Source of the DNA: DATAAP01 sp041690495
Lineage (GTDB): Bacteria > Pseudomonadota > Alphaproteobacteria > CACIAM-22H2
Reading direction: 5' to 3'
Assembly (NCBI GenBank): GCA_041690495.1
Contig: JAWLHE010000004.1
Span: forward strand, 248,001-312,000
Length of the DNA stretch: 64,000 nucleotides
Each line of letters opens with the position of its first letter. Position 1 is the first letter of the stretch. The notes beneath the pieces were generated by a model. It was not told the DNA's origin. It searched no databases and saw only the letters and a list, made by a program, of their open reading frames with translations. Of the stretch, positions 22,669 to 31,780 are shown in pieces. Made by a program: the position numbers and the translations under genes.

Positions 22669-22840
22669 CGCTTGCGCCCTTTCTTTCCTGGAATCCGTGG
22701 CGGGCCTCGAGACGGGCCCGGCTCGAGGTCCTTCTATACCGCGTCGGGCCGGCGAATTCACCCCCGGCCGAAGTAGGGCTTTGCCCGGACTGCACCGCAA
22801 TGCCGGCTGGATCGTGACCGGGCAGATCCGAATGCATTTC

Positions 22841-25030
22841 CTACCGCCCGGCCGGAGGTAGGGACGCCTGGCTGCGTCCCGCTGCGCGATCGAGCGCCGA
22901 AAGCACTGCATCCGCCGTCAGCAGCTCCGGCAACGGGATGCCCTGCGGCGCCGCGGGCCCGTACACGACATTGAACGGGATGCCATAGCGGCCGAAACCG
23001 GCGAGATAGTCGGAAATGCGCGGATCCGGCCTGGTCCAGTCGGCGCGCATCGGCACGACGGCGCCGTCGTCGCCGGAGAGGCGCGGCGCCACGGGTTCGC
23101 GCGTCAGCACCAGCGCCTTGTTGACCTGGCACGTGATGCACCAGTCCGCGGTGACGTCGACGAACACGACCTGGCCTGCGGCGACCAAACGGTCGATCGC
23201 GGCGCGATCCCAGGCCTGCCAGCCCGGCGTTACGGCCTGCGGCGCGGAGGACGTTTCCGCCGCGAAGCGCACCGGGATGAGGAAAGCGAGCGCGGCGAAC
23301 CCGGCGAGTCCGAGAGCGCGGACCCGGCGCCGGGCGCCGCCGGCCTCGCGCACGATCCACAGGAATCCGAACATGAGCGCGAGCAATGCCGCGAGCGCCG
23401 CGGCGCCATGCCAGCCGATCTGCGCGACGAGCACTGTGAGCAGCCATACTGCCGTGCCGAGCAGTGCGATGCCGAGAATCCGGCGCAGGCCGATCATCCA
23501 GTATCCCGGCCGCGGCAGGCGCTGCGCCAGCGCGGGAAACGCCGCGACCAGGAGATAAGGCAGCGCGAGGCCGAGCCCGAGCGCCGCGAAGACGACGAAG
23601 ATCTCCAGCGGGCCGCTGGCGAGCGCGAAGCCGATCGCCGTGCCCAGGAACGGCGCGGAGCAAGGCGTCGCGAGCACGGTTGCGAACGCGCCGGTCAGGA
23701 AGGCGGCCCAGCGGCTCTCGCGCTCGTCGGCACCACCCTGGATACGGCCGATCGCGGTCGAGAAGCTGTAGGGCAGGCGGATTTCGAACCATCCCCAGAG
23801 ATTGGCGGCGAACAGGGTCAGCAGCAGCGCCATGGCGATGAGGAATGCGGGATGCTGGAACTGGATGCCCCATCCGACCGCGTGGCCGCTGGCCCTGAGC
23901 GCCACCAGCACGCCGGCGAGGACCATGAATGCGCTGACGATTCCCGCGGCCGATGCGAGGAAATTGGCGCGGATCGTGCCGCGCGCCGCACCGCCATGAC
24001 TGACGACATTGAGCAGCTTGATCGACAGCACCGGCAGGACGCACGGCATCAGGTTGAGAATGAGGCCGCCCAGCACCGCCAGCGCCAGCACCCCGAGCAG
24101 CGCCGCGGCATCGCTCGCCGGCGCCGTGCCGGGCGCGACCGCCAGCGTGCGCTCGGCCGCGCGCTCGCCGTCGACGACGGTTATGGTGACGGATTCACCG
24201 GCAAGATTCGCTTCCGGCGGCGCGCCTTCGCGCCGCGCCGGCACGCGCAAGACGGCATGGCGGCCGCCGTCGCGCAGCGTCACATCCGGCCTGGCAAAGC
24301 TCCAGCCCTGCGGCCCCTCGACAAAGACGTCGGGTGCCGCAAGCGGCATGACGCCGCGCGCCCATACCGACAACTGCGGCCGCGCGCCGCCGTTCCATTC
24401 GACGCGCTCGATCGTCAGCCCGGCGGCGGCGCCGTCTCCCGGCACGCGCGCGACGAAGCGGTCGATGGCGTGGGCGTGCGGACCGGGTGTCGCCGGGCCC
24501 GCCGGCAGCGCGAGCGTCAACTCCGCCTGGTACGGAATGCAGATCGTCTCGCAGACGAGGTAATCCACCTTTGCGTCCAGACGAACAGGCTCGCCCGCGC
24601 GGAGCGGTCTGACGTCGATCGGCAGCACGACTTCGCCGCCATAGCCGAAAGTGTCGAGTCCGAACAGCTCGAAGCGCATCGGGGCGGGCCAGCGCAGGGC
24701 AGCACTGTCGAGATTCTGCGAGCCGCTCCAGTCGACGCGCGGCGGAAAGCCGGCATCGCCGGGCGAACGCCAGTAGATCTTCCACCCCGGCGCGAGGTCG
24801 AACTGCAATCCGAGCCGCAGCGTCTCCGCGGAACCGGTCGCCTCGGTCGACGAGACGAGCCGCACTGAAGCGTGGTCGTTCCGACTCCATGCGGATTCGG
24901 ATTCGGCTACCGCCTGCGCCGGCACGCCGGCCGCCATCCAGGCGCCCGCGAGCGCCGCCACGAAGAGTCGCAATGGTGAAGCCGGAAGAGACATCAGCGC
25001 CAAAAGGCCCTGGAACGTTTCGCGAAGCAT
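22841..25030 (-). CDS. Protein-disulfide reductase DsbD/ScsB-like
   Basis: A 729-residue thiol-disulfide electron conduit. Signal peptide to about residue 43; an N-terminal periplasmic domain with C160-x-x-x-C164 in LVCETICIPYQ; a DsbD transmembrane domain of eight helices with proline-flanked cysteines in NLMPCVLPVLSIKLL near 320 and LATPCSAPFLGTAIGFA near 445; and a C-terminal thioredoxin domain with CxxC in ADWCITCQVNK near 640. It passes electrons from cytosolic thioredoxin to periplasmic oxidised proteins. The extended N-terminal region is closer to ScsB than to E. coli DsbD. M13 (24994) is an alternative start. Confidence 0.92.
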   Translation of the reverse strand: MLRETFQGLLALMSLPASPLRLFVAALAGAWMAAGVPAQAVAESESAWSRNDHASVRLVSSTEATGSAETLRLGLQFDLAPGWKIYWRSPGDAGFPPRVDWSGSQNLDSAALRWPAPMRFELFGLDTFGYGGEVVLPIDVRPLRAGEPVRLDAKVDYLVCETICIPYQAELTLALPAGPATPGPHAHAIDRFVARVPGDGAAAGLTIERVEWNGGARPQLSVWARGVMPLAAPDVFVEGPQGWSFARPDVTLRDGGRHAVLRVPARREGAPPEANLAGESVTITVVDGERAAERTLAVAPGTAPASDAAALLGVLALAVLGGLILNLMPCVLPVLSIKLLNVVSHGGAARGTIRANFLASAAGIVSAFMVLAGVLVALRASGHAVGWGIQFQHPAFLIAMALLLTLFAANLWGWFEIRLPYSFSTAIGRIQGGADERESRWAAFLTGAFATVLATPCSAPFLGTAIGFALASGPLEIFVVFAALGLGLALPYLLVAAFPALAQRLPRPGYWMIGLRRILGIALLGTAVWLLTVLVAQIGWHGAAALAALLALMFGFLWIVREAGGARRRVRALGLAGFAALAFLIPVRFAAETSSAPQAVTPGWQAWDRAAIDRLVAAGQVVFVDVTADWCITCQVNKALVLTREPVAPRLSGDDGAVVPMRADWTRPDPRISDYLAGFGRYGIPFNVVYGPAAPQGIPLPELLTADAVLSALDRAAGRSQASLPPAGR

Positions 25031-25154
25031 GCCCTTCTATATAATAGCGGCGGTTCGGGCGTCCGTGCACGTTTGCGTGAAAGATCAATGGTATGCGCCC
25101 GACGCCGCCCGGTGTAGGCTTGTTTTAACCAGGACGGGACCATACTTGATAATT

Positions 25155-25730
25155 ATGTCGGCCGAGATCGCCACGCCCAGTTCGCTTGTCGGGAGTCTGC
25201 TGGTCGCGATGCCGCAGATGAACGACCCGCGCTTCGAGCGCGCGGTGATCTACATGTGCGCGCACAACAACGAAGGCGCGATGGGCCTGGTGGTCAACAA
25301 GCTGTTCGAGCAGCTCTCCTTCCCCGACCTGCTCGACCAGCTCAACATCACGACCGGGCCGCGCACGCAGCAGATCCGCATTCATTTCGGCGGGCCCGTC
25401 GAATCCGGCCGCGGCTTCGTCCTGCATTCCGACGATTACGTGCGCGAGGGCACGATGCTCGTCAACAGCGGCTTCGCACTGACCGCAACGATCGACATCC
25501 TGCGCGCGATCGCCGACGGCGAGGGCCCGCGGAGCAGCATCCTGGCACTCGGCTATGCCGGCTGGGGTCCCGGCCAGCTCGAGACGGAACTCGCGGCCAA
25601 CGGCTGGCTGCACGTGCCGGCCGACCCCGAGCTCGTGTTCGGCGGCGACCTCGATCACAAATGGATGCTCGCGCTCAGCCGTATCGGCATCAATCCCAGC
25701 GTTCTGTCGAGCGAAGCCGGCCACGCCTGA
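25155..25730 (+). CDS. YqgE/AlgH family protein
   Basis: A 191-residue cytosolic protein of the UPF0301 family. Landmarks are LVGSLLVAMPQMNDPRFERA VIYMC, then GAMGLVVNKLFEQLSFPDLL, IHFGGPVESGRGFVLHSDDY near 85, ILALGYAGWGPGQLETELAA NGWL and the C-terminal KWMLALSRIGI. Function is unclear; AlgH has been linked to alginate regulation in Pseudomonas. The frame stays open to 25029, but ATG at 25155 matches the family start. It is divergent from dsbD, with about 125 bases between, so both promoters lie there. Confidence 0.92.
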   Translation: MSAEIATPSSLVGSLLVAMPQMNDPRFERAVIYMCAHNNEGAMGLVVNKLFEQLSFPDLLDQLNITTGPRTQQIRIHFGGPVESGRGFVLHSDDYVREGTMLVNSGFALTATIDILRAIADGEGPRSSILALGYAGWGPGQLETELAANGWLHVPADPELVFGGDLDHKWMLALSRIGINPSVLSSEAGHA

Positions 25731-25779
25731 GGCCGGCCGTACGCTTTCCGGGTCGGCGCAGCGCCCATCCCGCACAGGG

Positions 25780-26268
25780 CGCTCATGGCGCCGTACGTCG
25801 GCACTGGCCGGCTTCATTCCGAACATCGCCGCGAAGACGTTTTCCAGAGCCGCCGGGCTGTACTTCTGCTCGAATAACGCGTTGTCTGCCGCGGCGATCC
25901 GGCACCGGAGATCCGGGCGGGCGATCAGGTCGATGCAGCGCCGGGCGAAATCCGCGGGGTCATCGGCGATGAGGATGTTCTTTTCGTGCTCCGCATCGAT
26001 TCCTTCGGCGCCGATCGAAGTCGAAATCACCGCCCGGCCGTAGCCGAACGCTTCCAGGATCTTTATTCGCGTGCCGCCGCCGAGGCGCAACGGCACGATG
26101 ACCGCGGCAGCTTCGCGGTAGTGCGGCGCCAGGCCCGCCGCGTCGGCGATGAGCGACATATCCGCGCGCTCGGCCATAGTGCAGCTATCGCCAGCCCGCC
26201 CGCATCCTGACGCCGCTGCCGGCGGTCCGCGGCGAAACCGGCGCGACGAACAGGAGCTTAGGACGCAT
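25780..26268 (-). pseudogene. Collapsed glycosyltransferase (GT4-type) gene
   Basis: The minus strand starts ATG CGT CCT AAG at 26268 and reads MRPKLLFVAPVSPRTAGSGV RMRAGWR then TAG, the typical GT-B N-terminal strand and loop. A few bases later, in another frame, the GT4 C-terminal domain appears: DAAGLAPHYREAAAVIVPLR LGGGTRIKILEAFGYGRAVI STSIGAEGID, with GGGTRIKILEAFGYG the donor-binding motif, then NALFEQKYSPAALENVFAAM. About 230 residues are missing between, and the 3' frame lacks its own stop before running antisense into yqgE. An internal deletion plus frameshift is the simplest reading. Confidence 0.75.
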
Positions 26269-26561
26269 CCGGCCGCCCGGTGCCGAGGGACTTCCGCGAT
26301 ATCGGGCGTCGGCCGCGAGCGGGAAAACCGCACCTGGGACGTTCGCCGATATAAGAAAGCGCTTCCCGCGAATCGAACCCGTACCGCTCGCCGCGCCGGC
26401 GGCGGGCCGGCGCGAACGGCGAAATGGCGATCAGCCCCCGGACGCCGGCGTTGCGGCGGTCCATGCGCTCCGGACCCCGGCCCCGGCCCGGATTTCGGGA
26501 TGGCCGGATCTCCCGATCCGGCTCATGTCCCGGAGAGCCATGCGGCGCGCCCGTCGCATTC

Positions 26562-27839
26562 TCACGCCTGCAGCAGGCGGCCGGTGCCGAGGCGGGCGGC
26601 GATGTCGTCGAGCGTCACCAGCTTGCGGACCGGCCCCATCGCGGCCAGCGTCGGACGGCCGGTGAAGATGCGGTGCGCCACGCGCACCAGGGCGCCGGAA
26701 TCGACTGCCTCGATCTTATCGCTCAGCTCGGAGACCGGCAGCGGCCGGCCGTAGATGAGCAGCTGCGAGCCGAGCGCATCCATGCGCGCGTTCGTGCTCT
26801 CGAGCGACATCAGCAGGCCTGCCTTCATCTGCGCGCGGGCACGGCGCACCTCCTCCTCGGGAGCGGCCTCGAACGCCGCGCCGATCTGGTCGACCAGGAC
26901 CGGCACGAGGTCGACGACCTCGTCCTCGCCGGTGCCGGTGTAGATGCCGAAGATGCCGCCGTCGAGGAACGAACCCGAGAACGACGAGATCGCGTAGCAC
27001 AGGCCGCGCTTCTCGCGCACTTCCTGGAACAGGCGCGAGGACATGCCGCCGCCGAGCAGGGTCGAAAGCACCGTCGCGGCGTAATAGTCGGGATCGTCGT
27101 AAGACACGCCGGGGAAGCCGAGCACGAAGTGGACCTGCTCGAGCTCCTTGGGGTCGCGGAAATCGCCGCCCAGATAGCTCGCCGGCTCGTAGGAGCCGTC
27201 GGCATCGACCGGCAGCTCGTTGAACGAGCGGGCGACGAGCTCGACGAGGCGGTCGTGCTCGACATTGCCCGCCGCCGTGACCACCATGTTCGGCGCGCCG
27301 TAGTGGCGGAGCTGGAAATCGACCAGGGCCGCGCGCGGCAACCGGTCGATGATCTCGGCGCGGCCGAGCACCGGCCGGCCGATCGCCTGACCGGGATAGG
27401 CGCGCTCCTGGAAATGGTCGAAGATGACGTCGTCGGGCGTGTCCTCGGCCTGGCCCAGCTCCTGCAGGATGACGTTGCGCTCGCGCTCGAACTCGATCGG
27501 GTCGAACACCGAGCGCTGCAGGATGTCGCCGAGCAGATCGACCGCGAGCGGCAGGTCCTCCTTGAGCACCTTGACGTAATAGGCGGTCTGCTCCCGGCTC
27601 GTATGGGCGTTCATCTGGCCGCCGACCGCCTCGACCTCCTCGGCGATCTGACGGGCCGAGCGCGTCGTCGTGCCCTTGAAGGCCATGTGCTCGAGCAGGT
27701 GTGCGACGCCGTTGGCCTCTTCACACTCCTGGCGCGTGCCGACGCCGATATAGACCCCGACAGAGACGGTCTCGACGGCCTCCATCGCATCGGTCGCGAC
27801 ACGGAGGCCGTTGCCAAGGGTGGTTACGCGCACGCTCAT
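26562..27839 (-). CDS. M16 family zinc metallopeptidase (mitochondrial processing peptidase-like)
   Basis: A 425-residue pitrilysin-type peptidase. Inverted zinc motif H47-x-x-E50-H51 in GVAHLLEHMAFKGTTTRSA, with the distal Glu in ERNVILQELGQAEDTPDD near 127. The C-terminal half carries LLGGGMSSRLFQEVREKRGL CYAI, the usual R/Y substrate-binding signature. Alphaproteobacterial members are the closest relatives of mitochondrial MPP beta and probably act on short peptides in the cytosol. ATG overlaps the thrC stop by ATGA, so translation is coupled. The thrC-M16 order is conserved across alphaproteobacteria. Confidence 0.95.
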   Translation of the reverse strand: MSVRVTTLGNGLRVATDAMEAVETVSVGVYIGVGTRQECEEANGVAHLLEHMAFKGTTTRSARQIAEEVEAVGGQMNAHTSREQTAYYVKVLKEDLPLAVDLLGDILQRSVFDPIEFERERNVILQELGQAEDTPDDVIFDHFQERAYPGQAIGRPVLGRAEIIDRLPRAALVDFQLRHYGAPNMVVTAAGNVEHDRLVELVARSFNELPVDADGSYEPASYLGGDFRDPKELEQVHFVLGFPGVSYDDPDYYAATVLSTLLGGGMSSRLFQEVREKRGLCYAISSFSGSFLDGGIFGIYTGTGEDEVVDLVPVLVDQIGAAFEAAPEEEVRRARAQMKAGLLMSLESTNARMDALGSQLLIYGRPLPVSELSDKIEAVDSGALVRVAHRIFTGRPTLAAMGPVRKLVTLDDIAARLGTGRLLQA

Positions 27840-29236
27840 GCGAAAATCCTCACACGCTCGCGGATGAAATCCTGAACCGCACGCAGGTCGTTGGGCAGCG
27901 TCGCCACGCGCTCCGGCCGCTCATGGAGATCGGCAAGACGCGGCGGCAGCGCCGGGCGCCGCCCGGTCGCACGCTCAACGGCGTCGGGGAACTTGGCGGG
28001 ATGCGCGCAGCCGAGCGCGATGACGGGCACGTCCCGGGCGAACGCGGCGGCACGCGCCGCCTCGATACCGACCGCGGTGTGGGGATCGACCAGCTCGCCG
28101 GTCTGCTGCCAGACCCGGCGGATGGCCGCCAACGTCGCCTCGTCGTCGACGCGGTGCCCCGCAAACAGCTTGCGCAGGCGCTGCCAGCGTGCCGGCGTCA
28201 GCTTCATGCGCCCGCTCTTGCGGAAGCGGCGCATCATGTCTTCCACCGTCGCGCCGTTGCGGCCGCACAGCTCGAACAGCAGCCGCTCGAAATTGCTCGA
28301 AACCTGGATGTCCATGCTGGGCGAAAGCGACGGCTCGACCGGAGCAATCGCCATCTCGCCCGACGCGAGCAGGCGCGCGAGGATATCGTTGCGGTTGGAG
28401 CCGATCACGAAGCCGGCAACCGGCAGGCCCATCTTCAGGGCGGCGTAGCCCGAGAAGACGTTGCCGAAATTGCCGGTCGGCACGGCGAAGGCCACCTTGC
28501 GCGACGGCGCCCCGAGCGCCAGCGCTGCGGTGACGTAATAGACGACCTGTGCGGCGATGCGCGCCCAGTTGATCGAGTTCACCGCGGACAGGCCGAGCTC
28601 GTCGCGGAAGGCGCCGTCGTTGAACATCGCCTTCACGAGATCCTGGCAGTCGTCGAAGGTTCCCTCGAGCGCGATGTTGTGGACGTTGGCGGAGGCGACC
28701 GTCGTCATCTGCCGGCGCTGCACCTCGGAAGTGCGGCCCTTCGGGTGCAGGATGAAGATGTCGATGGCGTCGCGGTCGCGGCAGGCCTCGATTGCCGCCG
28801 AGCCGGTGTCGCCCGAGGTCGCGCCGACGATCGTAACCCGCCGGCCCTGCGCCTTCAGCACATGGTCGAACAGCCGGCCGACCAGCTGCAGCGCATAGTC
28901 CTTGAACGCCAGGGTCGGCCCGTGGAAAAGCTCCATCAGGAACAGGCGCGTGTCGAGCTGCTTGAGCGGCGCCACGGCGGGATGGCCGAAATCGCGGTAG
29001 GCATCCGCGGTCATCGCGGCCAGTGCCTCGTCGGAAATGGCGCCGCCGACGAACGGTCTGAGCACCGCCGCCGCGACTTCGGCATAGGGCCGCCCGGCCA
29101 ACGACCTGAGCCCGGCCTGGTCCAGCCGCGGCCAGGCTTCGGGCATGTAAAGGCCGCCGTCCCGGGCCAGCCCGGTCAGCAGAACCTCATCGAAGCTCAG
29201 GGCCGGGGCCGCACCCCGGGTCGACACATACCGCAC
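27836..29236 (-). CDS. thrC: Threonine synthase
   Basis: A 466-residue PLP enzyme converting O-phosphohomoserine to threonine, the step after ThrB. It starts at GTG (29236), reading MRYVSTRGAAPALSFDEVLL, the family N-terminus; the PLP lysine is K112 in HGPTLAFKDYALQLVG. ATSGDTGSAAIEACRD, HPKGRTSEVQRRQMTT and VPTGNFGNVFSGY bind phosphate and cofactor. The frame is open to 29335, but GAGGGATT before the GTG supports this start. AT-rich DNA at 29331-29400 may hold the promoter. The M16 peptidase follows with ATGA overlap. Confidence 0.96.
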   Translation of the reverse strand: MRYVSTRGAAPALSFDEVLLTGLARDGGLYMPEAWPRLDQAGLRSLAGRPYAEVAAAVLRPFVGGAISDEALAAMTADAYRDFGHPAVAPLKQLDTRLFLMELFHGPTLAFKDYALQLVGRLFDHVLKAQGRRVTIVGATSGDTGSAAIEACRDRDAIDIFILHPKGRTSEVQRRQMTTVASANVHNIALEGTFDDCQDLVKAMFNDGAFRDELGLSAVNSINWARIAAQVVYYVTAALALGAPSRKVAFAVPTGNFGNVFSGYAALKMGLPVAGFVIGSNRNDILARLLASGEMAIAPVEPSLSPSMDIQVSSNFERLLFELCGRNGATVEDMMRRFRKSGRMKLTPARWQRLRKLFAGHRVDDEATLAAIRRVWQQTGELVDPHTAVGIEAARAAAFARDVPVIALGCAHPAKFPDAVERATGRRPALPPRLADLHERPERVATLPNDLRAVQDFIRERVRIFA

Positions 29237-29422
29237 GCCAATCCCTCGGGTCCTGGAGAGCCGCGAGACTAGCCCCCGGGTGTGGCGGGAGCAAGACACG
29301 AACCCGTGGTGCCGCAAAATTCCGGACGATCCCACTAATGCACTGTTTTTTCGACGAAATTCCGTTTATCTCGTTAACGATTCCGGCGTGCGGACCGGAG
29401 GGATTTAGGAAGATTTGCCACG

Positions 29423-29893
29423 TCAATAGCGGACCTTGTCGGGCCTGGCGGACCACTCTTCGAACACCGCGCGCGCCTCTTCGGCCAGCAGGCGCAGGGT
29501 CGGGATCGCGCGGCGATCGGGCGGCAGGGTGACTTCGCGGTGGAACACCGCGTCGTCGAAGCCGAGCGCCTGCGCATCATGGCGATCGTTCGCATAATAG
29601 AGCCGGTCGAGCCGCGCCCACAGGATGGCGCCGAGGCACATCGGGCACGGCTCGCAGCTCGAATAGAGTTCGCAGCCGGCGAGCGAGAACGTGCCGAGCC
29701 GGCGCGCCGCGTCGCGGATGGCGACGATCTCCGCATGCGCGGTCGGATCGTTGGTCGAGGTGACCTGGTTCCAGCCCTCGCCGACGACGGCTCCGTCACG
29801 CACGACGACGGCGCCGAACGGGCCGCCCGCGCCGTCCAGCATCTTCGCGCGGCTGATCGCGATGGCGCGGCGCATGAACCTCTCGGCGCTCAT
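29423..29893 (-). CDS. Nucleoside/guanine deaminase (CDA-fold)
   Basis: A 156-residue zinc deaminase. Catalytic H53-A-E55 in DPTAHAEIVAIRDAA and zinc cysteines C83 and C86 in SSCEPCPMCLGAILWARL define the fold. The YYANDRHDAQALGFDDA segment and the C-terminal domain-swapped-like tail ARAVFEEW fit guanine deaminase (GuaD) rather than tRNA adenosine deaminase TadA, whose consensus differs there. Substrate is therefore probably guanine, feeding purine salvage, but this is inference. It stands between thrC and a small membrane-protein gene on the same strand. Confidence 0.88.
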   Translation of the reverse strand: MSAERFMRRAIAISRAKMLDGAGGPFGAVVVRDGAVVGEGWNQVTSTNDPTAHAEIVAIRDAARRLGTFSLAGCELYSSCEPCPMCLGAILWARLDRLYYANDRHDAQALGFDDAVFHREVTLPPDRRAIPTLRLLAEEARAVFEEWSARPDKVRY

Positions 29894-29918
29894 GGCGCCT
29901 CAGGACAGCGAGGCAAGC

Positions 29919-30158
29919 CTAGCGCTCGTGCCGGCCGGCGCGGTGGGCAGCGTCGTCATAGTCCCTGCGGGCGCTGTGGAACACCAGCGCCATTAACGCG
30001 ACGCCAAGGCCCGATGTAAAAGCGATGCCGAGCGCCATGGCGATCCAGCCGTGTGCGCTCAACCCCATACCGGCGAGGCTGCCGCTCGCCCACAGCGTCA
30101 GCAGCACGACGGTGAGCAGAACGGCGTTGAAGCCGATGAAGGTCAGGAGCCAGCGCAT
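29919..30158 (-). CDS. Small two-helix membrane protein
   Basis: A 79-residue protein from ATG at 30158: helix MRWLLTFIGFNAVLLTVVLL TLW, loop ASGSLAGMGLSAHGWI, helix AMALGIAFTSGLGVALMALV F and a charged tail SARRDYDDAAHRAGRHER. A TTG at 30194 in frame would add 12 residues but has no ribosome site. I recognise the architecture of small alphaproteobacterial membrane proteins beside respiratory genes, not a function. It is 25 bases upstream of the deaminase and directly behind the M32 peptidase. Confidence 0.6.
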   Translation of the reverse strand: MRWLLTFIGFNAVLLTVVLLTLWASGSLAGMGLSAHGWIAMALGIAFTSGLGVALMALVFHSARRDYDDAAHRAGRHER

Positions 30159-30206
30159 CCAGGGAGGACGCCCGGCATCGCAGCAAAGTTCCAATCGCCG
30201 AAGATG

Positions 30207-31736
30207 CTAGGCTCGGCCATCGAGATAGCGCCGCCTGAGATGTGCCTTGTAGATGGCGGGATCCAGCGCCTTGCCGGTCGCTGCCATGAGGAGATCGCGC
30301 GTCGGCAGCAGCGCGCCCCTGGAATGCACGTTGCCGCGCAACCACGTCATCAGCGGCGCGAACTCGCCCTTTGCGATCGCCGGGCGGATCGAGGGGTCGG
30401 CCCGGGTCGCGGCATCGAAGAGCTGCGCCGCGGTCATCGCGCCCAGCGTATAGGTCGGGAAATAGCCCCACGCGCCGCCGGGCCAGTGGATGTCCTGCAG
30501 GCAGCCGTGACGATCGTCCGGCGGCACGACGCCGACCAGCTCGCGCATTCCCTCGTTCCACGCCGGCGGCAGGTCGGCGAGGTCGAGATCGCCCGAAATC
30601 ATCGCCTTCTCGAGGCGATAGCGCAGGATGACGTGGGCGGGATAGGTGACCTCGTCGGCATCGACGCGGATCAGGCTGCGCGCGACGCGCGTGTAGATGC
30701 GATGAAGGTTGTCGGGATGCCACGCCGGCCCGGAGCCGCCGAACGTCCGGGCGACCAGCGGCGCCAGGAAATCGATGAACTCGCGCGAACGGCAGGCCTG
30801 CATCTCGACCAGCAGCGACTGGCTCTCGTGGACGCTCATGCCGCGCGCCTCGCCGACCGGCTGGTGCCGCCAGTCCTTCGGCAGGCCGCGCTCGTAGAGC
30901 GCGTGGCCGGTCTCGTGCAGCACGCCCATCAGACCGGACAGGAAATCGTCCTCGTCCCAGCGCGTCGTCAGGCGCAAATCGTCGGGCACGCCGCCGCAGA
31001 ACGGATGATGGCTGGTGTCGAGGCGGCCATGCTCGAAATCGAAGCCGAGCCGCTTCATCAGCTCGATCGCCAGCGCGCGCTGCTTGTCGGCCGGGAACGG
31101 CCCCTGCAGCGGCAGCACCGCCGGGTCGCGGCCCTGCTTCGTCAGCACGTCGTCGATGAAGCCCGGAAGGAAGCGCGCGAGATCGTCGAACACGCGGTCG
31201 ATCTCCGCCGACGAGCCGCCGGGCTCGTACTCATCGAGCAGCGCATCGTAGACGCTGAGCTTGAGCCGCTCGGCCTTGACGCGGCCGACCTCGCGGGTCA
31301 GGTCGAGCACGCGGCGCAGGCCCGGCAGCAATCCCTTGAAGTCGCTCGCCGACCGCGCCTCGCGCCAGCGCATCTCGCAATCCGATACCGCCCTGGACAG
31401 CGCCTCGACCAGATCGGCCGGCACCGCGGTCGCGTGAATCCAGCCGCGGCGCATCTCGCGCAGATTGGCGCGCTGCCACGGGTCGAGGGCATCCGCCGCC
31501 TCGCCGGCGGCGGCGAGCAGGTCGCCCATCGCCGGGTCGGTCAACTGGTCGTGCACGATCACCTTGAGGGTGGCGAGCTGCTCGCCGCGCACGGCGGCGC
31601 CGCCGGTCGGCATCATCGCCGCCATGTCCCATTGCAGCACGCCGACCGCGTCGCGCACGAGCTGCAGGCGCCGGAAGCGCTTCTCGAGCGCGGCATAGGC
31701 GGACGTCGCGTTGGACGAGGCGGATGCGGCCGGCAT
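30207..31736 (-). CDS. Carboxypeptidase Taq, M32 family
   Basis: A 509-residue all-helical metallocarboxypeptidase removing C-terminal residues from peptides in the cytosol. The zinc motif HETGH is at about residues 272-276 in LHETGHALYERGLP, with the third ligand Glu in the MSVHESQSLLVEMQACRSRE helix. HPDNLHRIYTRVARSLIRVD ADE and the C-terminal LFDAATRADPSIRPAIAKGE F match the family, and length is standard (about 500). ATG at 31736 lies 44 bases after the surf1 stop, so read-through from the cox cluster is possible. Confidence 0.95.
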   Translation of the reverse strand: MPAASASSNATSAYAALEKRFRRLQLVRDAVGVLQWDMAAMMPTGGAAVRGEQLATLKVIVHDQLTDPAMGDLLAAAGEAADALDPWQRANLREMRRGWIHATAVPADLVEALSRAVSDCEMRWREARSASDFKGLLPGLRRVLDLTREVGRVKAERLKLSVYDALLDEYEPGGSSAEIDRVFDDLARFLPGFIDDVLTKQGRDPAVLPLQGPFPADKQRALAIELMKRLGFDFEHGRLDTSHHPFCGGVPDDLRLTTRWDEDDFLSGLMGVLHETGHALYERGLPKDWRHQPVGEARGMSVHESQSLLVEMQACRSREFIDFLAPLVARTFGGSGPAWHPDNLHRIYTRVARSLIRVDADEVTYPAHVILRYRLEKAMISGDLDLADLPPAWNEGMRELVGVVPPDDRHGCLQDIHWPGGAWGYFPTYTLGAMTAAQLFDAATRADPSIRPAIAKGEFAPLMTWLRGNVHSRGALLPTRDLLMAATGKALDPAIYKAHLRRRYLDGRA

Positions 31737-31780
31737 CGGCTGGGGGCCTCCTGCTGGTTCCCGGATGACCGGGCTCGATG

